The notes: generated by a model not told the origin, from the sequence alone. A DNA stretch of 64,000 nucleotides from Planctomycetota bacterium (GCA_003671195.1 QWPJ01000072.1:1-64000); one strand, 5' to 3'; shown: positions 27,886 through 37,357, numbered from the stretch's first letter. Program-made: numbers and translations.

Positions 27886-28311
27886 ATGAGCCTGCGTCTT
27901 TGGAACCAGTTGCAGACACTCTGGTGCTACCTGTGGCCCTCACCCTACACCCTTTTGGGGCTTCTTGTGTACTTGATTCCCATCCGAGGCAGTCGAAGTC
28001 TGATCGTGCATCGAGGCACCATAGGAGTTTTTGGGCCAGCCGTCGAACGCCTTCTTGTCAGGGCTCCCGTGCTAGGTGGTGCTGCTGCGATGACCTTTGG
28101 ACATGCGATTTTGGCGCGGGACAAAGAAACGTTCATCGAGACGTGGAACCATGAACGTGTCCATGTGGATCAATACCAACGATGGGGATTGCTCTTTGTG
28201 CCGATGTATCTTGGAGTTGGTTTATTGCTCAAGCTACAGCGGAAGGATCCCTATTGGGACAATCCATTTGAAATCGAGGCTCGGCGTTTGGGAGATGGCC
28301 TCGACTGCTGA
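27886..28311 (+). CDS. Small protein with an HExxH-type motif
   Basis: The ATG at 27886 (141 residues) is eight bases after the OPT stop; a longer in-frame start would overlap the OPT gene. After an N-terminal hydrophobic region, a central stretch reads TWNHERVHVDQYQRWG, with an HExxH zinc-peptidase-like pair. Downstream is LLFVPMYLGVGLL and NPFEIEAR, where Glu could be the third metal ligand. I recall similar short proteins in cyanobacteria and planctomycetes without assigned function. A metal-dependent membrane hydrolase is possible but unproven. Confidence 0.65.
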   Translation: MSLRLWNQLQTLWCYLWPSPYTLLGLLVYLIPIRGSRSLIVHRGTIGVFGPAVERLLVRAPVLGGAAAMTFGHAILARDKETFIETWNHERVHVDQYQRWGLLFVPMYLGVGLLLKLQRKDPYWDNPFEIEARRLGDGLDC

Positions 28312-28364
28312 ATCCATGGCCTGCTTACGACGGCCACAAAGGATGCTCAATCCCTCGCAAAAAC

Positions 28365-29630
28365 CTAGAGAATCCTGCACCAGTAGGCTTTAAGGTAGCC
28401 GGTTTCCGGACAGTGAGTTGCGATCGGATGGTCCATCGCAGCCGATCGGGTTTCAAATATTTGAACGACCCTGCCCCGCGCTCTTGTTCCGTCGGGATTC
28501 GTTCCGGTAGCTCTGGCGGCACTCTGGACCACTTGCATGAACGAGGGGCCATCGAGCAGTCCGGCACAGCAGCAGGTCAGTAGCATTCCACCAGGTTTCA
28601 CCAGTTGGATCGCAAGACGGTTCAAGTCGATATGCTTGCGAGTTCCCTCTTCGAGTTCGGTCCTGGATCGAATGAGTTTCGGAGGATCGAGGACGACGAT
28701 GTCGAATTGCTTGTTGTTTCGAGCCATATCTCGCATGTAGGCGAACGCATCGGCATGGACATATCGGACTCGAACGTCATTGATATCCGCGTTTTTCTTG
28801 GCCATGACCAAGGCTTCTTCGTCAAGGTCGACTCCGACCACCTCGGAGGCTTGGCCGGATTTCGCGGCCGCGACGGAAAAACCTCCGGAATAGCAACAAA
28901 CATCGAGCACGCTTTTCCCGGCGGCGTGGCTTGCAAGAATCGCGCGGTTCTCTCGTTGGTCGCAAAAAAATCCGGTTTTGTGTCCCGTACCGAAATGGAT
29001 CCTGTATTTGACCTGGTTCTCTTCGATCGTCACGTACGCAGGAAAATTCTCGGACTTCGAGTCCTGCCAGATTGCTCCTTCTTGGCTTGTGAACTGAGGG
29101 GAGGGGCGAACTAATGCGTGCTTGGTACCGAGCAAAGGATGCAGGCGTTCGAGAATCTCTGGGGCGCGTTGTGCCATGCCCAAACTAAAAACCTCGGCGC
29201 TTAGGCAATCCCCATAACGATCGACAACCAACCCAGGAAATCCGTCCGATTCGCCATGCAGGACACGATACGCATTGGTGGTTTTCGGAATCTGCAAAGT
29301 ATGGTGTCTAAGGTGGACTGCTTGGCTCAGGAGCGCATCCCAATCGGCAAGAGTCGGAAGCTGAGTTTGCCAAAAGTAGAGACGAACGGCTACCTCGGAT
29401 CTAGGGTTGTAGATCCCGTACCCGAAGAGTAGCGGGTCGTGTTTTTTTTGATTCTCATTAGGGTCCATATCCGTCGCATAGACAGCAACCCAATCCCCAG
29501 GTTGCGGGTTCCCCTCGGCCCGCTCGATTCTCTTTCGAAAGATATTCGGATGCCTGCTTGGACGCGGCATGTACACTCTGGCGATGGGCTCCGAAGGATT
29601 GGGTACAAGCGCATTGATCGTATTTCGCAT
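28365..29630 (-). CDS. RlmI-type class I SAM-dependent RNA methyltransferase
   Basis: The 421-residue product has an N-terminal PUA-like part (GDWVAVYATD at about residues 44-53), the central domain of this family (AYRVLHGESDGFPGLVVDRYGD), a KTGFFCDQRENR segment and a Rossmann core with VLDVCCYSGGFSVAAA, VGVDLDEEAL, the catalytic VVLDPPKL, then LLTCCCAG and the conserved end YLKAYW. RlmI methylates C1962 of 23S rRNA (m5C). A start further in, at an ATG at 29570 (MPRPSRHP), is possible. It lies 29 bp downstream of the degenerate sulfatase gene. Confidence 0.9.
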   Translation of the reverse strand: MRNTINALVPNPSEPIARVYMPRPSRHPNIFRKRIERAEGNPQPGDWVAVYATDMDPNENQKKHDPLLFGYGIYNPRSEVAVRLYFWQTQLPTLADWDALLSQAVHLRHHTLQIPKTTNAYRVLHGESDGFPGLVVDRYGDCLSAEVFSLGMAQRAPEILERLHPLLGTKHALVRPSPQFTSQEGAIWQDSKSENFPAYVTIEENQVKYRIHFGTGHKTGFFCDQRENRAILASHAAGKSVLDVCCYSGGFSVAAAKSGQASEVVGVDLDEEALVMAKKNADINDVRVRYVHADAFAYMRDMARNNKQFDIVVLDPPKLIRSRTELEEGTRKHIDLNRLAIQLVKPGGMLLTCCCAGLLDGPSFMQVVQSAARATGTNPDGTRARGRVVQIFETRSAAMDHPIATHCPETGYLKAYWCRIL

Positions 29631-29659
29631 AGAGGGTTTCGGTCCGTCCGACGTAGAGG

Positions 29660-30871
29660 TTATCTTCGATAGGATTGCAGGTCTGAGAGAAGAGTTTCAA
29701 TCTCGCTCGAGTGCGGGTCGACGCTTGGGGGGGCATCGAGCAAGAGTGAGGCTATTTGACGTAGAATGAGTTGGACCTCCGGTACGCGATTGGCAATCTC
29801 GTTTTGTTGCCAGCGGTCTTCAGGAAAGCAGTAAACCTCCCCTAGGCGTTCGTCGGAAAGCGAAATCTGGCCCTCTGGATTTCCGGAGGTATCGAATCTC
29901 GCACTCCATCGCTCGGTACATAACGCGATTTCGTCGACTCCGGTTGCCCAAGCCAATTGGCCCAGAGGGCTCGGCTCATCCGAATCAAAACGACCACCTG
30001 CTTGGGTGATCTTTTCGATCCAACGCCCTAAATCACTCGGTTGGTGAAGTTGGCTAATTCGAACCCCGAGATCCATTTGCTGCGCAGGTCGAGTGATCCA
30101 GGGTGTATGGAGACGTTCGGAATATGCGTCAGCGATGGGATAATTCCTGTCGGCGAAACCCTTCGATCGATCGCTAAGTCCAACGCGACGATGTTCACCG
30201 AGTGGAAACCCAAGTATTCCAGCCATGGAGATCCAGCAATTTTCTGAGATACCGAACTCTTCGAGAGCCTGAAGGATCAACCCCAAACCCTGATCGATGC
30301 AGATCGACTGCGCACCTGCACCGCATGCGTATCCAAAAAGCAAATCCGGATCGAAGTCGGTTGTAAGGATCAGCTCTGGGGGGACTTGATCCAAGGGCGG
30401 ATCGGGATCCTGACTGTCGCACATGAGCTTTCGGAATTCATAGGGAGCATCCCAGGTCCCGTGCAGACCTTTGGAATGGATCCAGAGAAACGGTGTTTTT
30501 TGGCGTTGTTCAAGCCAACACTCCAGAGATTCCGTAAGGAGTCGTTCGAAGGACACTTCTTGCAAGGAGGGGCTGACCTCGAGTCGGTCTAGACCTTCAC
30601 GTTGACGGAGCATTCTGATCGCGTGTGGGCTATCGCTAGCGACTAGCCAGCCGTCGGGCTGAATGCCTTGGAGGATCGCTTTTAGATTCGGTTCCAGATG
30701 GATCGAGTGCATCCAGAATTGGTCGAAGACCGTACCGTGCGCGGCAAGTCTGTCCACATTAGGGGTTGGAAGAAGCGCGTTGCCATAGCAACCAGCAAGA
30801 TTCACTCCCCAGCCTTCGATCGTGACCAGTATGCCGCAAGGGTCGCCTAGGCTAATTGTTTTCAAAGGCAA
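29660..30871 (-). CDS. Sulfatase-fold protein lacking the catalytic motif
   Basis: A TTG start at 30871 lies within the end of the upstream gene. The 403-residue product follows the sulfatase layout: ILVTIEGWGVNLAGCYG (normally with Asp metal ligands), TPNVDRLAAHGTVFDQFW, then a segment where the CxPSR formylglycine motif belongs but reads HLEPNLKAILQG. The metal-binding DD is EG and the Cys and Arg are absent. The later regions (LWIHSKGLHG, GYACGAGAQSICIDQGLGLIL) still fit the fold. It is therefore probably inactive as a sulfatase and may bind a ligand. It overlaps the NHL-propeller gene by 20 bp. Confidence 0.7.
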   Translation of the reverse strand: MPLKTISLGDPCGILVTIEGWGVNLAGCYGNALLPTPNVDRLAAHGTVFDQFWMHSIHLEPNLKAILQGIQPDGWLVASDSPHAIRMLRQREGLDRLEVSPSLQEVSFERLLTESLECWLEQRQKTPFLWIHSKGLHGTWDAPYEFRKLMCDSQDPDPPLDQVPPELILTTDFDPDLLFGYACGAGAQSICIDQGLGLILQALEEFGISENCWISMAGILGFPLGEHRRVGLSDRSKGFADRNYPIADAYSERLHTPWITRPAQQMDLGVRISQLHQPSDLGRWIEKITQAGGRFDSDEPSPLGQLAWATGVDEIALCTERWSARFDTSGNPEGQISLSDERLGEVYCFPEDRWQQNEIANRVPEVQLILRQIASLLLDAPPSVDPHSSEIETLLSDLQSYRR

Positions 30872-31718
30872 ACCATTTAACTAAACCGCTTTCGGTCCAT
30901 TTGAAGACGGCTTGAGCATGCGGATCGACGATAGCGGGTTGATCATCGACGAGAAACAGACCGACGGGATTTTGCAACGGATCACCGGAGATAATGAGTT
31001 TTGGTTCCTCTCCAAGCTTCCAAGACCAGATCCCTTTTTTGTAGCCATCGCTTACCCAGATCTGATCTTTAGAGTTTACGACAACTTGGTGTGGGAATTC
31101 GAAAACTCGCTTGGACAGGATTGGCTCGATTTGGCCATCTTTTGAAATCCTCAGAAGTTGTTGCTCGTCCTGCGAGATCACCCAAATACGGTCGGCATGA
31201 TCGACAAAAACTCCGCGCGGGTTGACCTTGGCAAAGATCTCTGGCTTCGAACCAATGGCTGTTTGCTTCCACAAGACACGTCGCTCAAGATCTGCGATCA
31301 GAAGCGAACCATCGCCCAGGAAAGCCAAATCGACGGGAATGCCGACCGTAGCATCGAGGGTTCCAGTCCATTTGCCATCGGCGTCTTTGCGGTAGACCTC
31401 GCGCGTAGCCGGATCCCCTAGAGCGATCTCCCCGGTGGGCGAAATCGCAAGGCAGCGGACGGCATTGAGCGGTTGACGGAACTTATTGCTTCCCTGCACT
31501 TCAAGTTTTAGTTCGTTGTTTTGGTAGGTCCATACTCCGGGTTTATTCCGATCGACGATCCATGCAGTGCCGGAGTTGTCGACGACAGCATCCAATGGGT
31601 AAATTTTGGATGCGGCACGGGTGGAACTCGAGGGTGCAGAGGAAGGGGGCTGAGCATGAACCACCGCGTCGAGACCAAGCAGATAGCCCAAAGCGAAAAA
31701 GAGGAGTTTTCGGTACAT
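30852..31718 (-). CDS. Secreted NHL/SMP-30-like beta-propeller protein
   Basis: The ATG at 31718 (MYRKLLFFALG) starts a clear signal peptide (to about AVVHAQ); an upstream TTG at 31739 would add seven residues. The 288-residue product is a chain of six-bladed propeller-type repeats such as SKIYPLDAVVDNSGTAWIVDR, AISPTGEIALGD, DLAFLGDGSLLIADL, GVFVDHADRIWVISQ and VVVNSKDQIWVSDG. It likely binds a ligand or polymer outside the cytoplasm. It overlaps the degenerate sulfatase gene by 20 bp and may partner with it. Confidence 0.75.
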   Translation of the reverse strand: MYRKLLFFALGYLLGLDAVVHAQPPSSAPSSSTRAASKIYPLDAVVDNSGTAWIVDRNKPGVWTYQNNELKLEVQGSNKFRQPLNAVRCLAISPTGEIALGDPATREVYRKDADGKWTGTLDATVGIPVDLAFLGDGSLLIADLERRVLWKQTAIGSKPEIFAKVNPRGVFVDHADRIWVISQDEQQLLRISKDGQIEPILSKRVFEFPHQVVVNSKDQIWVSDGYKKGIWSWKLGEEPKLIISGDPLQNPVGLFLVDDQPAIVDPHAQAVFKWTESGLVKWFAFENN

Positions 31719-31965
31719 GGTCCGGGATTGGCGATGCAACTAGGATTTCACGACGGGGTAACCAATCATCGTCGCGGTGGATGCACCGATGAGGACCGCT
31801 CAATAGAAGACGCGGTAGAAGAATTGTACCGTAGAAAAGCGAATTGGACCGACAGGAAAATCAGTCGCAATGGGATAAAAAACCCATTGCGAAAAGAGAT
31901 GTCGCCATTACCACCAAGCGAGGCAACAGAATGACTCACCGGAGGAATTGATGGTTTTCTGGACT

Positions 31966-33171
31966 TTAAGGAACAACAGGCGATACGATGACTTGGGAAT
32001 TATCGTCATCGTCATTGGCAACGGCCAAGCCAACGGCAGTCAGACCACCGATTAGAGCCAGCGGGAGGAGACCTCCGCCGAATCCGCCACCGATTCCTCC
32101 TCCGCCACCACCCCCACCACCACCGCTGTTACCTCCTGCGACTCCACAGCAACCGGACATCGGCAGCGGGCAGCAAGTTTCTTCGAAGGGGATCTCCGTT
32201 TGGGCAACCATCGAAGCCCCCAGGCAATCGCAGGAAGCCAGTTCGACGTTCAAAGCTGGAACTGCATCCTGTTGGACCGAGGCATGAACGAACTTACGGC
32301 CGTCCTGAGCTATCGAAGTGCTTGAGCCACTATCATCAACATTTTTGCCCACCGCGACAAAACCAAGGGCGGCGATTCCTGCAGGACCCGAGGCAACAAA
32401 CCCGTAGTTTCCTGGGGGGATGTTATCGAATCGGTAGTTTCCATCGCGATCTGCACGAGTCTTTGCGACTTCGTTACCTGCGTGGGTAAGGTAAATCTGA
32501 GTCCCACTGAGGTCTCTTCCGCCACCTGGAACAGATATACGTCCGCGAACACCGCCGTTTTCGTCGATCGCGATGCGTCCACTATTCCAAAATTTTCTGC
32601 CCTCACCGACTGGATCTTTTTCAAATTGCTCAACGCCAGTGTTCCTGGGGATCGAACCACTTCGGATGAGCGACACAATGCGATCGGTCGCAGGAGTTAG
32701 AGATCGTATTTGAATTCCGCTTGGAAGGTGTTTTCCTGCCGAGGAATCAAGGATGGTCAGAGACATGACCGCTAGAGTGCTCGGGTTTTGTGCAACAAGG
32801 GCATAAACACCCGGCTTGATATCAGAGAAGCGAAACGAGCCGTCTTCGGCCGTGGTGACCCAAGCGACCCTTTGGCCATTCTGAACCAAAGCCAATTCGA
32901 TTCCGCTTTGTTTGATTTGGTTTTCGCCTGCCGGAGTCCCAAGCGTACCCCAGAAAGATCCGTCCGAGGCCAAGTGGATCCACTGGTGATGGTTCAACCC
33001 ATCTGCATAAGCCTGAGTAGTTGCCTTCTCGAGTGGGGCTTGGACTGCTGGCAACGCAAGCGTCTCTGAGGCACTCGCTACTGGATCTTGTGCCAAGCTC
33101 CAGGCTCCTTGGGTGGTAAATGCAAGGGCAAGCGAGGCGGTCAGGTGCAAACGAAAGTTGATTTTGGACAT
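31966..33171 (-). CDS. Secreted carboxypeptidase-regulatory-like protein with Gly-rich tail
   Basis: The 401-residue product has a signal peptide (about residues 1-27) and two carboxypeptidase-regulatory-like beta domains: one at about residues 70-145 (GTLGTPAGENQ ... TAEDGSFRFSDIKPGVYALVAQ) and one at about 200-285 (GVRGRISVPGGGRDLSGTQIYL ... DRDGNYRFDNIPPGNYGFVAS). A Cys-rich segment (CDCLG, CCPLPMSGCCG) leads into a run of about ten glycines, a hydrophobic stretch and a DDDD tail. This resembles secreted planctomycete adhesin- or matrix-type proteins. Function unknown. Confidence 0.7.
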   Translation of the reverse strand: MSKINFRLHLTASLALAFTTQGAWSLAQDPVASASETLALPAVQAPLEKATTQAYADGLNHHQWIHLASDGSFWGTLGTPAGENQIKQSGIELALVQNGQRVAWVTTAEDGSFRFSDIKPGVYALVAQNPSTLAVMSLTILDSSAGKHLPSGIQIRSLTPATDRIVSLIRSGSIPRNTGVEQFEKDPVGEGRKFWNSGRIAIDENGGVRGRISVPGGGRDLSGTQIYLTHAGNEVAKTRADRDGNYRFDNIPPGNYGFVASGPAGIAALGFVAVGKNVDDSGSSTSIAQDGRKFVHASVQQDAVPALNVELASCDCLGASMVAQTEIPFEETCCPLPMSGCCGVAGGNSGGGGGGGGGGIGGGFGGGLLPLALIGGLTAVGLAVANDDDDNSQVIVSPVVP

Positions 33172-33534
33172 AGCGACGTTTGAAGTAAATCGGGGCAGGA
33201 AAAAGTCCGTGTGTGGAATAGTCTATTCCTCCGAAACCTGTATACAAGTGAAATCGGAGCAAGTTGGGTCATGAATTTGGTAAATCAGGGAGGATATTCG
33301 GTCGGATCATGAACCCAATTCCAATTTTAGCGATGCCAAGCGACCTGGATAAGCATGGATGATACTAGGTTCTGCTTTCTGTTTTTTCGAAAGTAAGGGG
33401 TTTGGACTATACTTTCCCGGCGTGAGCAAGAGGGTGGAATCATGGATTCTGTCCAAGCCCTCTTAGCCCTCGCTATTTTTCGACGAGTTACCTTACACCC
33501 TGATTTTTTCGCAATCCTATCGAAGGTTTTAAGA
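33172..33534. other. Intergenic region with a possible promoter
   Basis: These 363 bases separate divergent genes. No gene is supported; an upstream in-frame ATG at 33442 opens the same frame as the next gene but adds a 31-residue segment unlike the family. A TATACT box at 33408-33413 is a possible -10 element, with only a poor -35 match. Confidence 0.4.
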
Positions 33535-34446
33535 ATGAAAAAACGGCCTCGGATCAGTGCCTTTCCGAAATGCTATCTCGAAGAAATATCCCAAAAACGG
33601 ACCATGAGCGTTTTTGATTGGATCCAAATGGCCAAGGATTTACCCGCTGAGGGTCTGGAAATGTATGAGGGTTTTTTATGGGAGTTGACCGATTCGTTTC
33701 TGGGAAAGTTGTCCGATGAGCTTTCACGGTGCAATTTCGAAATGCCCATGCTTTGCTGTTCGCCTGATTTTACCCATCCGGAGAGGTCCAAGCGGGTCGC
33801 AGCGGTCGAATACCAAAAGAAAATGATAGAGGTTGCCTTCAAACTCGGGGGGGCAGGTACGGTTTGTCGGGTCCTCAGTGGACAACGTTGGCCAGAGGTG
33901 GATCTTCAACGGGGATTGGATTACGCCTCGGAGGGAATTTTGGCATGTATCCCGACTGCGCAGTCGCTAGGTGTGGTGTTGGGAATCGAGAACCACTACA
34001 AGGACGGATTTTGGCTCTATCCTGAATTCGCTCAGAAGAAGGAAGTGTTTTTGGCGTTACTGGATCGGATACCCGAATCCCCAAACTTTGGAGTCCAATA
34101 CGATCCGAGCAATGCAGTAGTCGCGGGTGATGACCCACTGGAGTTACTCGATGCAGTCTTGCCGAGGGTCGTAAGCATGCACGCTAGCGACCGATATCTT
34201 GCACCCGGCGCGAGTCTCGATGACCTGAAACATGCCGAGGGGAGTGCCGGGTATTCAAAACTGCTGCTCCACGGGGTAACGGGCAAGGGACTGAACAATT
34301 ACCCGGAGATATTTCGTCGCCTCTCCGAAAGCGGATACTCCGGTTGGATAAGCATCGAAGATGGGATGAACGGCATGGGAGAAATGCGAGAATCACTCCT
34401 GTTTCTCCAAGAAATGGTAGAAACTTTCTATCCAACCAGAGAATGA
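33535..34446 (+). CDS. Sugar phosphate isomerase/epimerase-like TIM-barrel protein
   Basis: The ATG at 33535 (MKKRPRISAFPKCYLEEISQ) is chosen because the family begins exactly with RISAFPKC. The 303-residue cytoplasmic product shows the xylose isomerase-like barrel: SVFDWIQMAKDLPAEGLEMYEGFL, VLGIENHYKDGFW, NFGVQYDPSNAVVAGDDP, VSMHASDRYLAPG, and GWISIEDGMNG. Acidic and His residues placed at barrel strand ends (GLEMYEGF, VLGIENHY, VQYDPSN, SMHASD, SIEDG) could bind a divalent metal. The substrate is unknown. Confidence 0.8.
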   Translation: MKKRPRISAFPKCYLEEISQKRTMSVFDWIQMAKDLPAEGLEMYEGFLWELTDSFLGKLSDELSRCNFEMPMLCCSPDFTHPERSKRVAAVEYQKKMIEVAFKLGGAGTVCRVLSGQRWPEVDLQRGLDYASEGILACIPTAQSLGVVLGIENHYKDGFWLYPEFAQKKEVFLALLDRIPESPNFGVQYDPSNAVVAGDDPLELLDAVLPRVVSMHASDRYLAPGASLDDLKHAEGSAGYSKLLLHGVTGKGLNNYPEIFRRLSESGYSGWISIEDGMNGMGEMRESLLFLQEMVETFYPTRE

Positions 34447-34668
34447 ACGTTGCTTGCATTAGCTATCTCAATCCCAGCAATCTGTCTCGCCATCACCGAA
34501 AAAAACTTACAACCCTCCCGTTCGCCACACTCGACCCAAAACGCCTAATTTCCGGTTTGCTCGGGGGAAGTTTTTCTTGCTCGACGCTTTAAGCGAACTA
34601 CCATGAGGTAGTGAGTACTTAATCTTCGAAAAGCGACACCCCATCTTGAATACCCGGACTCAGCGAGC

Positions 34669-35382
34669 ATGAATGCGATCAAAATCGCGGTGGTATTAGG
34701 AATTTTGGTCGCATCCACCACACTGATTCCAGTTGCCCAGGCCGGCATTGCCACCAGCACGGTTGACCAGAATGGAACCAAGATTGGTTTCAATGCAAAC
34801 AACGGATCCGCCTCGAAAATTGGTACGTTTGACTTCAACTTCCCGAGCGGGCTTGCCGGGTTAGGATTCACTGAAGCTCGCATTCGACTTTCCGTACAAC
34901 TTCCGCCGGAAGCCTTTGGGGATTTGGCTCCCCAGATTGTTTTCGCGAAGTTGGGTGAAACCAATCTAGACCAAGCGTTGATTACAGGCGATGCAATCCG
35001 AACGGATATTAGGATTTCTTACAATCTTTTCCCATCGGGTCTTGGCATCGTCGAAAAGCAAACCGATTTTATCAATCTGACGGGTGCTCAAAATTTGGCG
35101 TTGTCAGCCATCCTTGCGAGCGATCCGAGTTCTCGTCTAGACGCCTGGTTAGTAAGCGATACTTTGACCGCCATTACGGTTCCGGCATCGGGTGAGTTCC
35201 TGGATTTATCTGGCCCTTTTCCGATAGCAGTAGTCACCAGATACAATTCCACATTAGACCTTAAGTTTGTTCCCGAGCCGTCCACAAGCATCGCCTTCAC
35301 AGGATTAAGCCTCTGGCTTCTGCGTGGTGCCAGATCATGGTCGCGAGACCGGAACAAAAAATCTGCGAAAATCAAAGGCTAG
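34669..35382 (+). CDS. PEP-CTERM protein
   Basis: The 237-residue product has a signal peptide (to AQAG at about residue 25) and a C-terminal PEP-CTERM tail: FVPEPS at about residues 203-208, a membrane-type helix (TSIAFTGLSLWLL), then the basic RSWSRDRNKK. Exosortases recognise this tail and attach such proteins to the surface or EPS matrix. The body (GTFDFNFPSGLAGLGFTEARIRL) has no known domain to me. A second PEP-CTERM gene follows after five bases. Confidence 0.85.
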   Translation: MNAIKIAVVLGILVASTTLIPVAQAGIATSTVDQNGTKIGFNANNGSASKIGTFDFNFPSGLAGLGFTEARIRLSVQLPPEAFGDLAPQIVFAKLGETNLDQALITGDAIRTDIRISYNLFPSGLGIVEKQTDFINLTGAQNLALSAILASDPSSRLDAWLVSDTLTAITVPASGEFLDLSGPFPIAVVTRYNSTLDLKFVPEPSTSIAFTGLSLWLLRGARSWSRDRNKKSAKIKG

Positions 35383-35387
35383 AATCT

Positions 35388-36029
35388 ATGTTACGCTTCG
35401 TCCGTTCGGTTTCAACGTCAATCATTGCCTCGCTTTTTCTGGTTCTTTCGACCTCGACGATCGCAACTGCAGACATCATCAAGGAGTTCACACAGCAATC
35501 GGGAGTCGCGGAGGATTTTGGGCTTCGAAGAGCGGTTTACCTCGGTCGCCTATTCAACGGTGTCGATGGAGGTCCGTTCCGCCGGATGGACTCGATGTAT
35601 GCAATTGTCACCCTAGCCCAAGCAACCAACGTGCAGTTATTCGCAGGTGACGGGAACTCGAATTTCGATTCTGCGTTCAGCCAGGGCAAGATGATCGATA
35701 CGGGGATAAGAGTTACCAACTCGAACCAAACGGACACGCAGGTAGTTTTTGTCCCAGGAAATCCTTCAAATACCCCTCCGTTTAAAATAGGCGTCCCGGC
35801 AGGGGTTGCGATCCACGACTCGCTTGCCGCCAACAACCGACTGGATTTTTGGCTTGTTGGAATCACGAACTCTGGCTTCACTGTCCCTTCCAGTGTCTCT
35901 GGGAATGTCGCTAACTTCTTCATCCAATTCGATCGCTCGACTGCGGTTCCAGAGCCAGCGTCGATCCTCTTGGCCGGATCGGGCTTGGTCGCTCTGCTGG
36001 CCAGAAGACGCCTTGGGCGTTCGAGCTAG
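35388..36029 (+). CDS. PEP-CTERM protein
   Basis: The ATG at 35388 gives 213 residues with a signal peptide (ending near STIATAD) and a C-terminal PEP-CTERM tail: VPEPASILL, a membrane-type helix and the basic RRRLGRSS. An earlier in-frame ATG at 35337 would run inside the preceding gene. The body has a similar length and flow to the neighbour (DFWLVGITNSGFTVP) but low identity. Probably co-transcribed with the gene 5 bp upstream. Confidence 0.85.
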   Translation: MLRFVRSVSTSIIASLFLVLSTSTIATADIIKEFTQQSGVAEDFGLRRAVYLGRLFNGVDGGPFRRMDSMYAIVTLAQATNVQLFAGDGNSNFDSAFSQGKMIDTGIRVTNSNQTDTQVVFVPGNPSNTPPFKIGVPAGVAIHDSLAANNRLDFWLVGITNSGFTVPSSVSGNVANFFIQFDRSTAVPEPASILLAGSGLVALLARRRLGRSS

Positions 36030-36035
36030 ATCGCC

Positions 36036-37175
36036 TTACTTGTTGGGCGTAGATTTCAGGTTCGCCAGTGTCAAAAGAGCGTAACCTGTTACAAGGTTAG
36101 GATCACCCTCCATCCATCTAGGTTCCGGGTTGGTCCAGGACCCGTCGACCTTCTGCGTTTTCTGCAATTGCTCGAGGATATCCGACCTCCAAGAGCGGGA
36201 GCCGGTATCGGACTCAAAGGTCTCTGCCCCGACCATCGCGAGTGCCTTGGACATCGTCTGGAGGTAGTAAAAGAGCCCAGCAGGGCCCATACCAGGGTTG
36301 CTCGTAACGCTGTAGTTTTTCTTGAGGAACTTCGTAGCTGCTTTCACGCGAAAGTCTTCAGGACCTACACCTGCATAAAGCATGCTTTTGAGGCCAGCAT
36401 AGGTCATCGAAGCGTAGGATCGCAGTCCACCGGTGGCCTCGTCCTTACCTGCCATAGAATCGCCACCTGCTGCAGGGGTGTAGTAGAACCCACCGTCGTT
36501 GAGTTTCGATGCAAAAGGAGTGTCGTTGGCCGGCGATTCCAAGTTTTGGCAACGGTTGACAAATGCCAATGCTCTTTGGATCGCCGGATCCGACTCTTCG
36601 ACTCCCGTCGAGCGAAGCGCTTCGATGAAAAAAGAGGTATTCGAAAGATCGGGCCTGGATTTGCTTCCATAGCCAGCACCTCCAAACGCCGGATCCTTGG
36701 GGCCAAGCCCCTCACCCTCGTCCCATTGCTCTCCCTTTACAAATCGCTGGGCGCCTTGCAGGACCCCATCATATTGGCCTTGTTCGTTGGCTTTGGACAG
36801 TGCCATAATCGCAAGGCATGTTTCGTAATTCGCGTGCCTGGAACCCTCGGCATACAAACCGCCGTCAGGTCGTTTGGTGTTCAACAGGTACACGATTGCC
36901 TTGTCGACCATCGGATCGTTTTTGGGCGCTCCAATGGACAATAAAGCGGCAGCCACAAGTCCGGTAACCCCGGGGCCGGCTTGGGAACTAAACGATCCGT
37001 CTGCCCCCTGACTTTGCCTAAGAAAAGCCACCGCGGCGCGTTCCATACGAGACTGGGCTTCCACGTCGAGGGCAATGACCCGCCGGGTGTCCGACTCCTG
37101 AGCAAGTGAAAACCCAGCATGCTGCGAGACGAAAAGACCGGACAGAAAGGTCATTACCAGCAATTTCTTTTTCAT
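36036..37175 (-). CDS. Secreted prenyltransferase/squalene oxidase-repeat protein
   Basis: The 379-residue product has a signal peptide (to SLAQ, about residue 26) followed by alpha/alpha-barrel repeats of the prenyltransferase/squalene cyclase type: AVAFLRQSQGADGSFS, AIVYLLNTKRPDGGLYAEGSRHANYETCLAIMAL, LRSYASMTYAGLKSML, and LQKTQKVDGSWTNPEPRWMEG. These repeats often serve as binding scaffolds; the catalytic Asp-rich motif of cyclases is absent. It is convergent with the PEP-CTERM pair. Confidence 0.8.
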   Translation of the reverse strand: MKKKLLVMTFLSGLFVSQHAGFSLAQESDTRRVIALDVEAQSRMERAAVAFLRQSQGADGSFSSQAGPGVTGLVAAALLSIGAPKNDPMVDKAIVYLLNTKRPDGGLYAEGSRHANYETCLAIMALSKANEQGQYDGVLQGAQRFVKGEQWDEGEGLGPKDPAFGGAGYGSKSRPDLSNTSFFIEALRSTGVEESDPAIQRALAFVNRCQNLESPANDTPFASKLNDGGFYYTPAAGGDSMAGKDEATGGLRSYASMTYAGLKSMLYAGVGPEDFRVKAATKFLKKNYSVTSNPGMGPAGLFYYLQTMSKALAMVGAETFESDTGSRSWRSDILEQLQKTQKVDGSWTNPEPRWMEGDPNLVTGYALLTLANLKSTPNK

Positions 37176-37357
37176 CGTTCACCTAGAATAGATCGTTGCC
37201 ATAGGATCGTTGCCCGACGAGAATCGCCAGCAGCCTAAACGGAAGTATAGGATCAATCAGTTTTTTCTACATGGGCTAGAAAGCGGATTGTCCAGTGCGA
37301 TAACAACTTTTAACCCATCGGTATCCATTCCTGGCAAGCCAACCGAAACGAACTGCG

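Noticed and set aside
36168-36944. 258-codon plus-strand ORF
   Set aside because: It is antisense to the prenyltransferase-repeat protein, whose repeats and signal peptide are clear; the plus-strand product has no motif.
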